DNA of 64,000 nt from Fusobacterium varium (GTDB taxonomy: Bacteria > Fusobacteriota > Fusobacteriia > Fusobacteriales > Fusobacteriaceae), in contig AP017968.1 of assembly GCA_002356455.1 (NCBI GenBank), positions 2,666,001 to 2,730,000 on the forward strand, in the 5' to 3' direction. The stretch's first letter is position 1. Each line of letters starts with the position of its first letter. The notes below the pieces were generated by a model, which ran no database searches, was not told where the DNA came from, and worked only from the letters and a program-made list of their open reading frames with translations. Shown here one piece after another: positions 26,891-34,715 of this stretch. The position numbers were made by a program, and so were the translations under genes.

Positions 26891-28066
26891 ATGCAGACTA
26901 AAAAATTAGCAGAAAAATAATATAAAGATTATGTAATAAAAATGAGAAGAGAATTTCATATGAATCCTGAAGCAAGTATGGAGGAATACAACACTTCAAG
27001 AAGGATAAGAGAAGAGCTGGACAAAGCTGGTATTGAAAACAGAAGCATAGCTGGTACTGGGGTTATAGCAACTATCAAAGGTGAGCATCCCGGAAAAACT
27101 GTAGCTCTGAGAGGTGATATTGACGCTCTGGCTGTAATAGAAGAAAGTGGAAAGGAATATGCTTCAAAAATACATGGACTTATGCACGCCTGTGGACATG
27201 ATACACATGGAGCTATGCTTCTTGGTTCTGCTATGGTTCTCAATGAAATGAAAGATAAAATAAATGGAACTGTTAAATTTTTCTTCCAGCCTGGTGAAGA
27301 AGTTGGCAAAGGAGCTGCTGCTATGGTAGCTGAAGGAGCTCTTGAAGGAGTAGATAGTGTTATGGGAATGCATATTTCCAGTGGACTTCCTTCTGGAACC
27401 ATAAATGCTGATCCTGGTGCTAAAACAGCTTCTGCAGATTACTTTAAAATAACTGTTACAGGAAAGGGAGGACATGGTGCCGAACCTGAAAAAACAATAG
27501 ATGCTGTTGTTGTTGGTTCTGCTATTGTTATGAATATTCAATCTCTTGTAAGCAGAGAATTCAGCCCTTTTGATCCTCTGGTTGTAACAATAGGCTCTAT
27601 CCACTCTGGAACTAGATTTAATGTAATAGCTCCTAGAGCTGTTATTGAAGGAACTGTAAGATATTATAATCCTGAATTTAAAGAAAAAGTGCCAGCTGCA
27701 ATTGAAAGAATAGCTAAGGCTACAGCTGAAGCATATAGAGCAAGTGCTGAAATGGAATATTCTAATCTAGTAAAAATCACTATCAATGATGACATCTGTA
27801 CTTCTATAGCGCATGAATCTGCTGGAAAAATAGTTGGACAAGAAAATGTAGTAGAAACTCCTCCAGCTACTGGCGGAGAAGATTTTTCTGAATTTTCTTC
27901 TATTGTTCCTGGAGTTATGTGCAACTTAGGTGCCAGAAACGAAGAAAAAGGTACTACATATCCACATCATCATGGAAAGTTTGATGTAGATGAAGATGTA
28001 TTTGTAGATGGAGTAGCATTCTATGCTCAATATGCCCTTGATTTCTTAGAAAAAAATAAGGATTAA
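26891..28066 (+). pseudogene. M20-family amidohydrolase, copy 2, interrupted by an in-frame TAA at codon 10
   Basis: The gene starts normally at ATG 26891 after GGGAGG and encodes MQTKKLAEK, then TAA (26918-26920), then YKDYVIKMRREFHMNPEAS in the same frame. Copies 1 and 3 read through the same stretch (for example KSQELAKEYKDYVLNMRREFH). The rest is intact, with MHACGHDTHGAML, PGEEVGKGAAAMV and HHHGKFDVDED. Restart at ATG 26942 would remove only 17 residues but has no ribosome site. It is a nonsense mutation, a sequencing error, or a gene rescued by reinitiation. Confidence 0.75.
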
Positions 28067-28086
28067 AAAATTTTTAAAAATATTTC

Positions 28087-28115
28087 TTGACTTTTCGTTT
28101 TTTTAGTATTACAAT
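28087..28115 (+). promoter_or_regulatory. Promoter of the second binding-protein/M20 operon
   Basis: TTGACT (28087-28092), exact 17-nt spacer, TACAAT (28110-28115). Start expected near 28122. Confidence 0.75.
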
Positions 28116-28157
28116 CCTCTACAAGAAGTAATCATTTTGAAAAGGAGGACACAGGGT

Positions 28158-28325
28158 ATGTTAAGAACTAACTTAGAATTTAGAGCATTTGTATATTTTT
28201 ATTACTTTTACTACTTTTTTTACTTTTACTTTAAAAGAAATATATATACAATTATCTCTGATGTTAGGTTTAGTTTTCATAGTTTTAATAACTTTTGTGT
28301 TCCTATTGATATCAGTCGTAATTAA
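28158..28325 (+). CDS. Putative attenuation leader peptide B (55 aa, Phe/Tyr run)
   Basis: A short ORF with AAAGGAGG upstream. Residues 11-25 read FVYFYYFYYFFYFYF, i.e. 14 aromatic residues of 15 (bases 28188-28232). Its stop lies inside a hairpin (28299-28333) and an intrinsic terminator follows 70 nt later. Such a run is expected for a leader that senses charged tRNA-Phe and tRNA-Tyr and is odd for a real membrane protein. Alternative: a T-rich low-complexity stretch that happens to be open. Confidence 0.55.
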   Translation: MLRTNLEFRAFVYFYYFYYFFYFYFKRNIYTIISDVRFSFHSFNNFCVPIDISRN

Positions 28326-28333
28326 TAGGGAAC
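28299..28333 (+). other. Leader hairpin overlapping the stop of leader B
   Basis: GTTCCTATT pairs with AATAGGGAAC with one bulged G; the leader TAA is at 28323-28325, in the 3' side of the loop and stem. A ribosome ending translation here would disrupt it. Matches the hairpin at 22196-22258. Confidence 0.55.
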
Positions 28334-28395
28334 CCTTATTGGTTATGAGTGTATAAGTCAAATGATTATTTTAGGATAAATAAAAGTATATTTAG

Positions 28396-28422
28396 AGCAG
28401 CCTGACTGGGCTGCTTTTTTTT
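28396..28422 (+). terminator. Attenuator-type terminator upstream of binding-protein gene 3
   Basis: AGCAGCC-TGACTG-GGCTGCT stem followed by a run of T and TATACAAAAT. It lies 25 bp before gene 3 with no intervening promoter, so it must be read through for expression. Confidence 0.8.
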
Positions 28423-28446
28423 ATACAAAATTTAAGGGGGAAAAAA

Positions 28447-29997
28447 ATGAACAAGAAAATTTTAAAAACATTGGGATTGATACTAACGATACTGATATTA
28501 GTTGGATTTGGAAAAACTGTTGCTGCTGAAAAGAAAACTGGTAATGATACTGCTTTAAAAGAGACTCTTGTTATAGCTCAAAAATCTGATGCTAAAACTC
28601 TTGACCCTCAAAAGAGTATTGATACTGTTTCAAACAAAGTTATGCAGATGATGTTTGATACTTTGACTTCTATGGATGAAAATCTTAATATCGAACCAGG
28701 GCTTGCTGAAAAATGGGAAAGAGTAGATGATTACAGCATGATCTTCCATTTGAGAAAAGGAGTTAAATTCCACAATGGAGATACAATGACTGCTGAAGAT
28801 GTAAAGTACTCTCTTGACAGGGCAATAGCTTCTCCACAGGCTTCATACCTTTTTAATCCAATAAAAGAAGTTGCCATCATTGATGAAAACACTGTAAAGG
28901 TAACTACAAAAGAACCTTTTGGTCCTTTGCTAAAACATCTGTCTACTACTAATGGTTCTATTATCAACAAAAGAGCTGCTGTAGAGGCTGGGGATGATGT
29001 TTTCAAAAATCCTGTAGGAACTGGACAGCATAAATTCAAAGAATGGATAACAGGAGACAGAATAGTTCTTGAATCATTCCCTGAGAGTTGGAAAGGTGAA
29101 TCAAAAATAAAAAATGTAGTTTTCAAAAATATCCCTGAAGTAAGCAACAGAATGATATCTTTGGAAACTGGTGAAATAGATGTAGCTTTCGATATTGGTA
29201 TCATGGACAGAGAAGCTGTTATGAATCACAAGAAGCTTGAATTAGTAGAAGTGGAAGCTCCTTCAAGTCTTTACCTTGCTTTTGATCAGACAAATCCATT
29301 ATTTGCTGATATCAGAGTAAGACAAGCCATTGCTTATGCTGTAGACAACAGAGTTCTTGCAGAAGCTGTATTCAGAGGTGCTGCTGTTCCGGCAAACTCA
29401 ACACTTCCTACTGTAGTAGCTGGATACAATCCTGACTCTAATATCTATGAAGTAAATATAGAGAAAGCTAAGGAGCTTTTAAAAGAAGCTGGATACCCAG
29501 ATGGCTTCAATATAAAATTATGGGTAAATGATGAGTCTACAAGAGTTGATATGTGTGTTATCATTCAAGATCAGCTGAAAGCTGTTGGGATAAATGTTGA
29601 AATAGAAGTTTTTGAATGGGGAACTTACCTTTCAAAAACATTAGAGCAAAATAAACAACTGTACCTTTTCTCATGGAATGTATCTTCCGGAGATGCTGAC
29701 GCTGCTCTATACCCAATGTTCCACTCTTCACAGAGAAATGGTTCAGCTAACAGAAGCAACTATGTCTCTAAAGAAGCTGATGAGCTTTTAGATAAAGCAA
29801 GAAACTCTGTAAATGAAGATGAAAGAAACCTTATTTACAAAGAGGTACAAGTTATACTTCAAAGAGATCTTCCTCATTACACTTTAGTTTTTCCTAAACT
29901 TAATCTGGGAATGAATAAAAATGTAAAAGGGCTTGTTATGAAAAAAACTGGTTATATAGATATCACTAACACTTACATAACAAAAGATAATAAATAA
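28447..29997 (+). CDS. Peptide ABC transporter substrate-binding protein (family 5), copy 3
   Basis: A 516-aa periplasmic binding protein, paralogous to copies 1 and 2, with a non-lipoprotein signal (LGLILTILILVGFGKTVAA). It conserves KSDAKTLDPQKSIDT, FHLRKGVKFHNGDTMTAEDV and NPVGTGQHKFKEW. Regions around the binding cleft differ among copies (GVSSGDADAALYPMFH-type here), so ligand preference may differ. It is the first structural gene behind the Phe/Tyr leader, suggesting that its peptides supply aromatic amino acids. Confidence 0.87.
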   Translation: MNKKILKTLGLILTILILVGFGKTVAAEKKTGNDTALKETLVIAQKSDAKTLDPQKSIDTVSNKVMQMMFDTLTSMDENLNIEPGLAEKWERVDDYSMIFHLRKGVKFHNGDTMTAEDVKYSLDRAIASPQASYLFNPIKEVAIIDENTVKVTTKEPFGPLLKHLSTTNGSIINKRAAVEAGDDVFKNPVGTGQHKFKEWITGDRIVLESFPESWKGESKIKNVVFKNIPEVSNRMISLETGEIDVAFDIGIMDREAVMNHKKLELVEVEAPSSLYLAFDQTNPLFADIRVRQAIAYAVDNRVLAEAVFRGAAVPANSTLPTVVAGYNPDSNIYEVNIEKAKELLKEAGYPDGFNIKLWVNDESTRVDMCVIIQDQLKAVGINVEIEVFEWGTYLSKTLEQNKQLYLFSWNVSSGDADAALYPMFHSSQRNGSANRSNYVSKEADELLDKARNSVNEDERNLIYKEVQVILQRDLPHYTLVFPKLNLGMNKNVKGLVMKKTGYIDITNTYITKDNK

Positions 29998-30089
29998 TTT
30001 TATATCAATAAATAAAAATATAAGTTAAAATAGATCTAAGATATTAAAGAAATCCATAGTATTTAATATAAATATAACTTAAAAAATAA

Positions 30090-30116
30090 GTAAATATGAA
30101 AATATTTCATATTTAC
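30090..30116 (+). repeat. Perfect intercistronic hairpin
   Basis: A 12-bp perfect stem GTAAATATGAAA / TTTCATATTTAC with a 3-nt loop sits 20 bp before M20 copy 3. No T-run follows, so it is more likely an mRNA processing or stability element than a terminator. Confidence 0.5.
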
Positions 30117-30136
30117 ATTATACAAGGGGGAATAAA

Positions 30137-31306
30137 ATGAAATCACAAGAATTAGCTAAAGAGTACAAAGATTATGTCTTAAATATGAGAAGAGAATTTC
30201 ATATGAATCCAGAACCAAGTCTTCAGGAATATGAAACTTCTAAAAGGATAAAAGCTGAACTGGAAAAAGATGGAATAGAATGTGAAATAGTTGCTGATAC
30301 TGGAGTAGTTGCTACTATCCATGGAGCTAATTCTGGAAAAACTGTTGCACTGAGAGGAGATATTGACGCCCTTGCTGTTATTGAACAGACTGGGAAAGAA
30401 TATGCTTCTAAAGTTCATGGGTTAATGCATGCATGCGGACATGACTCTCATGGAGCTATGCTTTTGGGAGCTGCTAAAGTTCTAAACAGAATGAAAGATG
30501 AAATAAACGGTACTGTAAAGCTTTTCTTCCAGCCAGGAGAAGAGGTAGTGCTTGGTGCTAAAAAAATGATAGCTGCTGGAGTTATGGAAGGGGTAGATGC
30601 AATTATGGGTATCCATGTATCATCTGATGTTCCTTCTGGGCAAATATCTGCTGACAGTGGAGCAAGAATGGCATCAGGAGACATGTTTAAAATAACTGTA
30701 ACTGGAAAAGGGGGACATGGAGCAAGACCAGAGCAGTGTATAGATGCTGTTGTTGTTGGTTCTGCTATTGTTATGAACCTTCAGCCTATTATCAGCAGAG
30801 AGTATTCACCTTTTGACCCTGCTGTACTTACTGTGGGAGAAATTAAATCTGGAACTAGATTCAATGTTATAGCTCCTACTGCTGTATTGAGTGGTACTAC
30901 TAGATGCTACAGCCCTGAAGTTAGAAAGAATTTCTTTGAGTCTATAACAAGAGTAGCTAAATCTACAGCTGAAGCCTACAGAGCCACTGCTGAAGTAGAA
31001 TTTACAGAGGGAGTAGGGCCAACTATCAATGATGATAACTGTGCTGCATTAGCAAGAGAAACTGCTGCTTCTCTTGTAGGAAAAGAAAATGTTATCACTG
31101 TTCCTCCTTCTACTGGAGGAGAGGATTTCTCATTCTTCTCTAATATAGTTCCAGGAATTATGGTAAAACTTGGAACTGGAAACAAGGAAAAAGGAACTGA
31201 CTTCCCTCATCATCATGAAAAATTTGATATAGATGAAGATATGCTTGAAGTTGGTACTGCATTGTATGCTCAATTTGCTTTAAACTACTTAGCTAATGAT
31301 AAATAA
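30137..31306 (+). CDS. M20-family amidohydrolase, copy 3
   Basis: A 389-aa paralogue of copy 1 with metal motifs MHACGHDSHGAML, PGEEVVLGAKKMI and HHHEKFDIDED, and the insert KITVTGKGGHGARPEQ. Cytoplasmic zinc amidohydrolase. Start after GGGGGAATAAA. The central GKGAAAMVAEG of the other copies is replaced by VLGAKKMIAAG, so substrate choice may differ. It is followed 10 bp later by a deformylase-like gene. Confidence 0.88.
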   Translation: MKSQELAKEYKDYVLNMRREFHMNPEPSLQEYETSKRIKAELEKDGIECEIVADTGVVATIHGANSGKTVALRGDIDALAVIEQTGKEYASKVHGLMHACGHDSHGAMLLGAAKVLNRMKDEINGTVKLFFQPGEEVVLGAKKMIAAGVMEGVDAIMGIHVSSDVPSGQISADSGARMASGDMFKITVTGKGGHGARPEQCIDAVVVGSAIVMNLQPIISREYSPFDPAVLTVGEIKSGTRFNVIAPTAVLSGTTRCYSPEVRKNFFESITRVAKSTAEAYRATAEVEFTEGVGPTINDDNCAALARETAASLVGKENVITVPPSTGGEDFSFFSNIVPGIMVKLGTGNKEKGTDFPHHHEKFDIDEDMLEVGTALYAQFALNYLANDK

Positions 31307-31316
31307 GGAGATTGCT

Positions 31317-31802
31317 ATGAAAAGAGAGATTCTGCTTCTTGGAAATGAGAAATTGTATCAAATAAGTGAGCCTGTGAAACCAGATGAAATTGAAACTCTC
31401 AAATCTGTAGTTCAGGACCTCCATGATACATTGATGGATTTTAGGGAAAAATATCACGTTGGACGTGCTATTGCAGCACCTCAGATAGGAGTTAAAAAAA
31501 GACTTCTTTATATGTTCATTGATAAGCCTGTGGTATTTATAAATCCAGTTCTGGAATTTCCTGATAATGAAATGATGGAAGTATTAGACGATTGTATGTC
31601 TTTTCCAAATCTGCTTGTTAAAGTGATGCGTCATAAAAGATGCAGAATAGAATATTTAGATATGAACTGGAAAGAGCAGGTAATGTCTTTAGAGGGAGAT
31701 CTTTCTGAGCTTTTACAACATGAGTTTGATCATCTGGATGGGATATTGGCTACAATGAGAGCTATAGATAATAAATCCTTTGTTATAAAAAATGTTAATT
31801 AA
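31317..31802 (+). CDS. Peptide deformylase-like protein with divergent motif II
   Basis: A 161-aa protein of the peptide deformylase fold. Motif I is GRAIAAPQIG (49-58; usual GxGxAAxQ), motif II is DDCMS instead of EGCLS, and motif III is the intact metal site QHEFDH. The metal ligands (one Cys, two His) and catalytic Glu are therefore present. The start at 31317 follows AAGGAG; an earlier in-frame start at 31296 overlaps the M20 gene. Its place at the end of a peptide-uptake operon suggests it acts on imported N-formyl or other N-acyl peptides rather than on nascent chains; that is inference. Confidence 0.75.
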   Translation: MKREILLLGNEKLYQISEPVKPDEIETLKSVVQDLHDTLMDFREKYHVGRAIAAPQIGVKKRLLYMFIDKPVVFINPVLEFPDNEMMEVLDDCMSFPNLLVKVMRHKRCRIEYLDMNWKEQVMSLEGDLSELLQHEFDHLDGILATMRAIDNKSFVIKNVN

Positions 31803-31825
31803 AAAATAAAATTACTTATATTTTC

Positions 31826-32243
31826 AATAAAAAAAGACCAATCTATTAGATAAAAGAATCTCTTAGACAAGAGAAATATAAAATTATCCTGTATTTTATG
31901 TAATAATTTAGCTAATTTAAAAAGAATAATTTTTTTTAATTTAAGACTAGCTTCAGTAGAAAGAAAATCTATTAATTTTGTTCATAAAATATAAAAGGAT
32001 AAATGAAGGATTACAACAGTTCCACTGTTGCATCTCAGTAATTATAGCAGTTAAAATCTTAACTGCTTAATTACTGGAAACTCATTTCGCTTATCGCTTC
32101 ATTCAAACAGTACCGATTTTGACGAAGTATATCACTTTATTAATTTTACGATTTTCCTTCTAATTTTCGCTAGTCTTAAACTAAGATATTTTTTATAGCA
32201 AATAGTTTCTATTTTATATTTTTTGCTTGGTCTTTTTTTTATT
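31826..32243. repeat. ~418-bp imperfect palindromic element
   Basis: The terminal inverted repeats are AATAAAAAAAGACCAA (31826-31841) and TTGGTCTTTTTTTTATT (32227-32243). Internal paired blocks are TTTAAGACTAGC (31940-31951) with GCTAGTCTTAAA (32169-32180), and AGAAAGAAAATC (31958-31969) with GATTTTCCTTCT (32150-32161). At the centre a strong hairpin CAGTAATTA..GCAGTTAA / TTAACTGC.TAATTACTG spans 32036-32077. No credible ORF lies inside. It resembles a MITE or a large structured intergenic repeat. Confidence 0.65.
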
Positions 32244-32269
32244 ATATTTTTATCTTGGGCTGATCTCTT

Positions 32270-32872
32270 TTATTTTTTTAATTCCTCTATCACTTTATAT
32301 GCCTCATCAGCCATATCTACACATACTTCTGTTTTACATGATGCTTTTTTATTAAATATAGTATTAAAAATAGTATATGCTGCTAAAGTCGATCCTGCTT
32401 CAGAAGCATGTTTATTATCTTTAAAATAAAGCTCAATTTCAGGATGTTTTTTCTTGAAGTTCCACCATATTATTCCCACAGGAGCTACTGCTATATTAAG
32501 TTTTAAACCTAAATTTAAATAAGCATCTGACATAGCTTTCTGTTTATCCTCTTCTCCTTTTAAAGTCCAAGGCATATACAATACAGCTTTTGATCCAGCC
32601 ATTTTTATAAACTTATTAATTGCTTCAACAGAAGTTCCAAGAACTTTTTCATCAAATCCAGATTGAAGGTGCTGGAGCACTACATAGTCATAATCTCCAT
32701 AAAGTATATTAAATCTAACTTCTGGTTCATCTTTATGAAAATCCAATCCCTTATAACCATGTGCTATCATTGTTACTTCCATGGCAATATTATTTTCTTT
32801 GCATATCATTTTAAAAATATGAGGCATATCATTAAAATAAGTATGACTATTTCCTATAAATAAAACTCTCAT
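32270..32872 (-). CDS. SGNH/GDSL-like hydrolase
   Basis: A 200-aa protein beginning directly with the family block I (MRVLFIGNSHTYFNDMP), where Ser is the nucleophile (GNS in place of GDS). The C-terminal Asp/His block is KDNKHASEAGS. No signal peptide, so a cytoplasmic esterase or lipase-like enzyme is likely, with unknown substrate. It starts one base after the EamA stop, so the two form an operon. Confidence 0.75.
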   Translation of the reverse strand: MRVLFIGNSHTYFNDMPHIFKMICKENNIAMEVTMIAHGYKGLDFHKDEPEVRFNILYGDYDYVVLQHLQSGFDEKVLGTSVEAINKFIKMAGSKAVLYMPWTLKGEEDKQKAMSDAYLNLGLKLNIAVAPVGIIWWNFKKKHPEIELYFKDNKHASEAGSTLAAYTIFNTIFNKKASCKTEVCVDMADEAYKVIEELKK

Positions 32873-33742
32873 TTATTCCTCCTTGTTCTTTGTAAGCTCA
32901 CTTATTAAAGTTGAACCTAAAATTAGAACACCTCCTGCTATCTGCAAGAGTCCCATTCTTTCTCTTAAAAATATAGCTGAAATTATTACAGCAGATATAG
33001 GATCTATATAACTCATAACTGCTATAGTTTGACCTTTCAATTCTTTCAAAGATGAAAAATACAGCAGATAGGCAAGTCCAGTATGAACTACTCCCAATAT
33101 CAATATATATGGTATTGAAGGTACAGGCATTCTGAAAATATTAAATCCTTCAACAGTAAATACATAGGGCATAAGTACAACTGCTGCTAAAATTAATTGT
33201 ATGTAAGTTGTTTCAAGACTTTTTAAATTTTTTAGAAATTTATTCATAATCACAACACTGGCATAAAAAGCTGCTGCTGTAAGTCCATAAGAAATTCCTA
33301 AAAAATCATTTCTCCCCTCAGCAGCTCCCCCACTGTTTCCTACTATACGTATCATTCCCAGCATTGCACAGGCAACACAAAGTATTTTTTTTAGAGTAAG
33401 TTTTTCCTTCAGTATAAATGGCGAAAGAAGCAGAACAAAAACTGGTGCAAAATAATAACTTAATGTAGCATTAGAAATAGTTGTATATTTATATGCCTGA
33501 AACAAAAATATCCAGTTCAATCCAATTGCTCCCCCTGATAATAATAGAAGCAGAAGATTTTCTTTTACATCTTTAAAAGAAACTTTATTTTTTGTAAGAA
33601 GAGAAACTACAACAAGAACAATTCCCCCTATTACTCCTCTTACCAATGCTATTTCACTGGAAGTCAAATCTATATTTTTTACAAATAATCCTATTGTTCC
33701 AAATATCAGCATTGCACTTACATTTCTTAACTTCGCTCCCAT
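32873..33742 (-). CDS. EamA/DMT-family transporter
   Basis: A 289-aa inner-membrane protein with ten helices in two EamA repeats (first GTIGLFVKNIDLTSSEIALVRG, second GLTAAAFYASVVIMNKFL). The motif ALVRGVIGGIVLV and the SYIDPISAVIISAIFLRERMG block are typical. The family exports amino acids or other metabolites. First gene of the two-gene operon with the SGNH hydrolase. Substrate unknown. Confidence 0.88.
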   Translation of the reverse strand: MGAKLRNVSAMLIFGTIGLFVKNIDLTSSEIALVRGVIGGIVLVVVSLLTKNKVSFKDVKENLLLLLLSGGAIGLNWIFLFQAYKYTTISNATLSYYFAPVFVLLLSPFILKEKLTLKKILCVACAMLGMIRIVGNSGGAAEGRNDFLGISYGLTAAAFYASVVIMNKFLKNLKSLETTYIQLILAAVVLMPYVFTVEGFNIFRMPVPSIPYILILGVVHTGLAYLLYFSSLKELKGQTIAVMSYIDPISAVIISAIFLRERMGLLQIAGGVLILGSTLISELTKNKEE

Positions 33743-33761
33743 TCTCTCCCCCTATGTATAA

Positions 33762-33800
33762 AAAGAATGATGAGGTGATTTATAAAATCATACTCATCAT
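33762..33800 (-). terminator. Terminator downstream of galU
   Basis: ATGATGAG / CTCATCAT stem (33767-33774 with 33793-33800) followed on the minus strand by a T-run. It separates galU from the EamA gene. Confidence 0.75.
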
Positions 33801-33808
33801 CTTAGTTA

Positions 33809-34690
33809 TTAATCTAATTTAAGTTCTGTTTTTAAATATTTTAATAATTCTTCTCTTGTTTCTTCATTTTTAAGTCCAAACTCTATATTAGCTTTTAGAA
33901 GTCCTACTTTATTCCCAATGTCATATCTTTTTCCTTCAAAGTTGTAAGAAAGAACTCTTTCCCCATCTTTAAGCATATCCAATATAGCATCTGTAAGCTG
34001 TATTTCTCCACCTTTACCAGGTTTAACCTCTTCAAGATACTTGAATATCTTTCCTGTAAGAAGGTATCTTCCAAGACATGCAAAATTTGAAGGTGCTTCC
34101 TCAATAGATGGTTTCTCTATAAAATCTTCTATGACGCAAGTACTTTCATCAAGTCTTTCAATAGGCTTCACTATTCCATATTTTGAAATATCTTTTTCTT
34201 CTACTTCCTGACATCCTACTATACTTGATCCATATTTTTCATATACATCTATCAGCTGCTTAGCTACTGGTCTTTCTGGATTATCTACTATATCATCTCC
34301 CAGAGCTATAACAAATGGATCATCTCCTATAAAAGGTTTTGCTTTTAATATAGCATGTCCCAAGCCTTTAGGAAGGTTCTGTCTCACATAAAAAATATTT
34401 GCCATAGTTGAAAGGTTTTCTATTTTTTCTAAAAGCTCATCTTTTCCATCTTTTTGTAATGTATTTTCAAGTTCATATGAATAGTCAAAGTGATCCTCTA
34501 TAGAATTTTTATTTCTTCCTGTAACAATTACTATATCTGTGATTCCAGATTTTACAAGCTCTTCTACAATATATTGTAAAGAAGGTTTGTCAACTATTAC
34601 AAGCATCTCTTTAGGCTGTGCCTTTGTAGCAGGTAATACTCTTGTTCCTAATCCTGCTGCTGGAATTACTGCCTTTGTGACTTTTTTCAT
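33809..34690 (-). CDS. galU: UTP-glucose-1-phosphate uridylyltransferase
   Basis: A 293-aa nucleotidyltransferase forming UDP-glucose from UTP and glucose-1-P. The signature GLGTRVLPATKAQPKEMLVI with the following VDKPSLQYIVEE is diagnostic; FVIALGDDIVD and EDFIEKPSIEEAPSNFACLG also match GalU. Third gene of an LPLAT-metG-galU operon. Works with the phosphoglucomutase at 5.2 kb to supply surface-polysaccharide precursors. Confidence 0.95.
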   Translation of the reverse strand: MKKVTKAVIPAAGLGTRVLPATKAQPKEMLVIVDKPSLQYIVEELVKSGITDIVIVTGRNKNSIEDHFDYSYELENTLQKDGKDELLEKIENLSTMANIFYVRQNLPKGLGHAILKAKPFIGDDPFVIALGDDIVDNPERPVAKQLIDVYEKYGSSIVGCQEVEEKDISKYGIVKPIERLDESTCVIEDFIEKPSIEEAPSNFACLGRYLLTGKIFKYLEEVKPGKGGEIQLTDAILDMLKDGERVLSYNFEGKRYDIGNKVGLLKANIEFGLKNEETREELLKYLKTELKLD

Positions 34691-34715
34691 TCTATATTTT
34701 CCTCCTGTATATTCT

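Noticed and set aside
24095-31185. Many minus-strand frames antisense to the binding-protein and M20 genes.
   Set aside because: No ribosome sites, low-complexity Ser/Tyr/Phe-rich products, and they mirror conserved coding genes on the plus strand.
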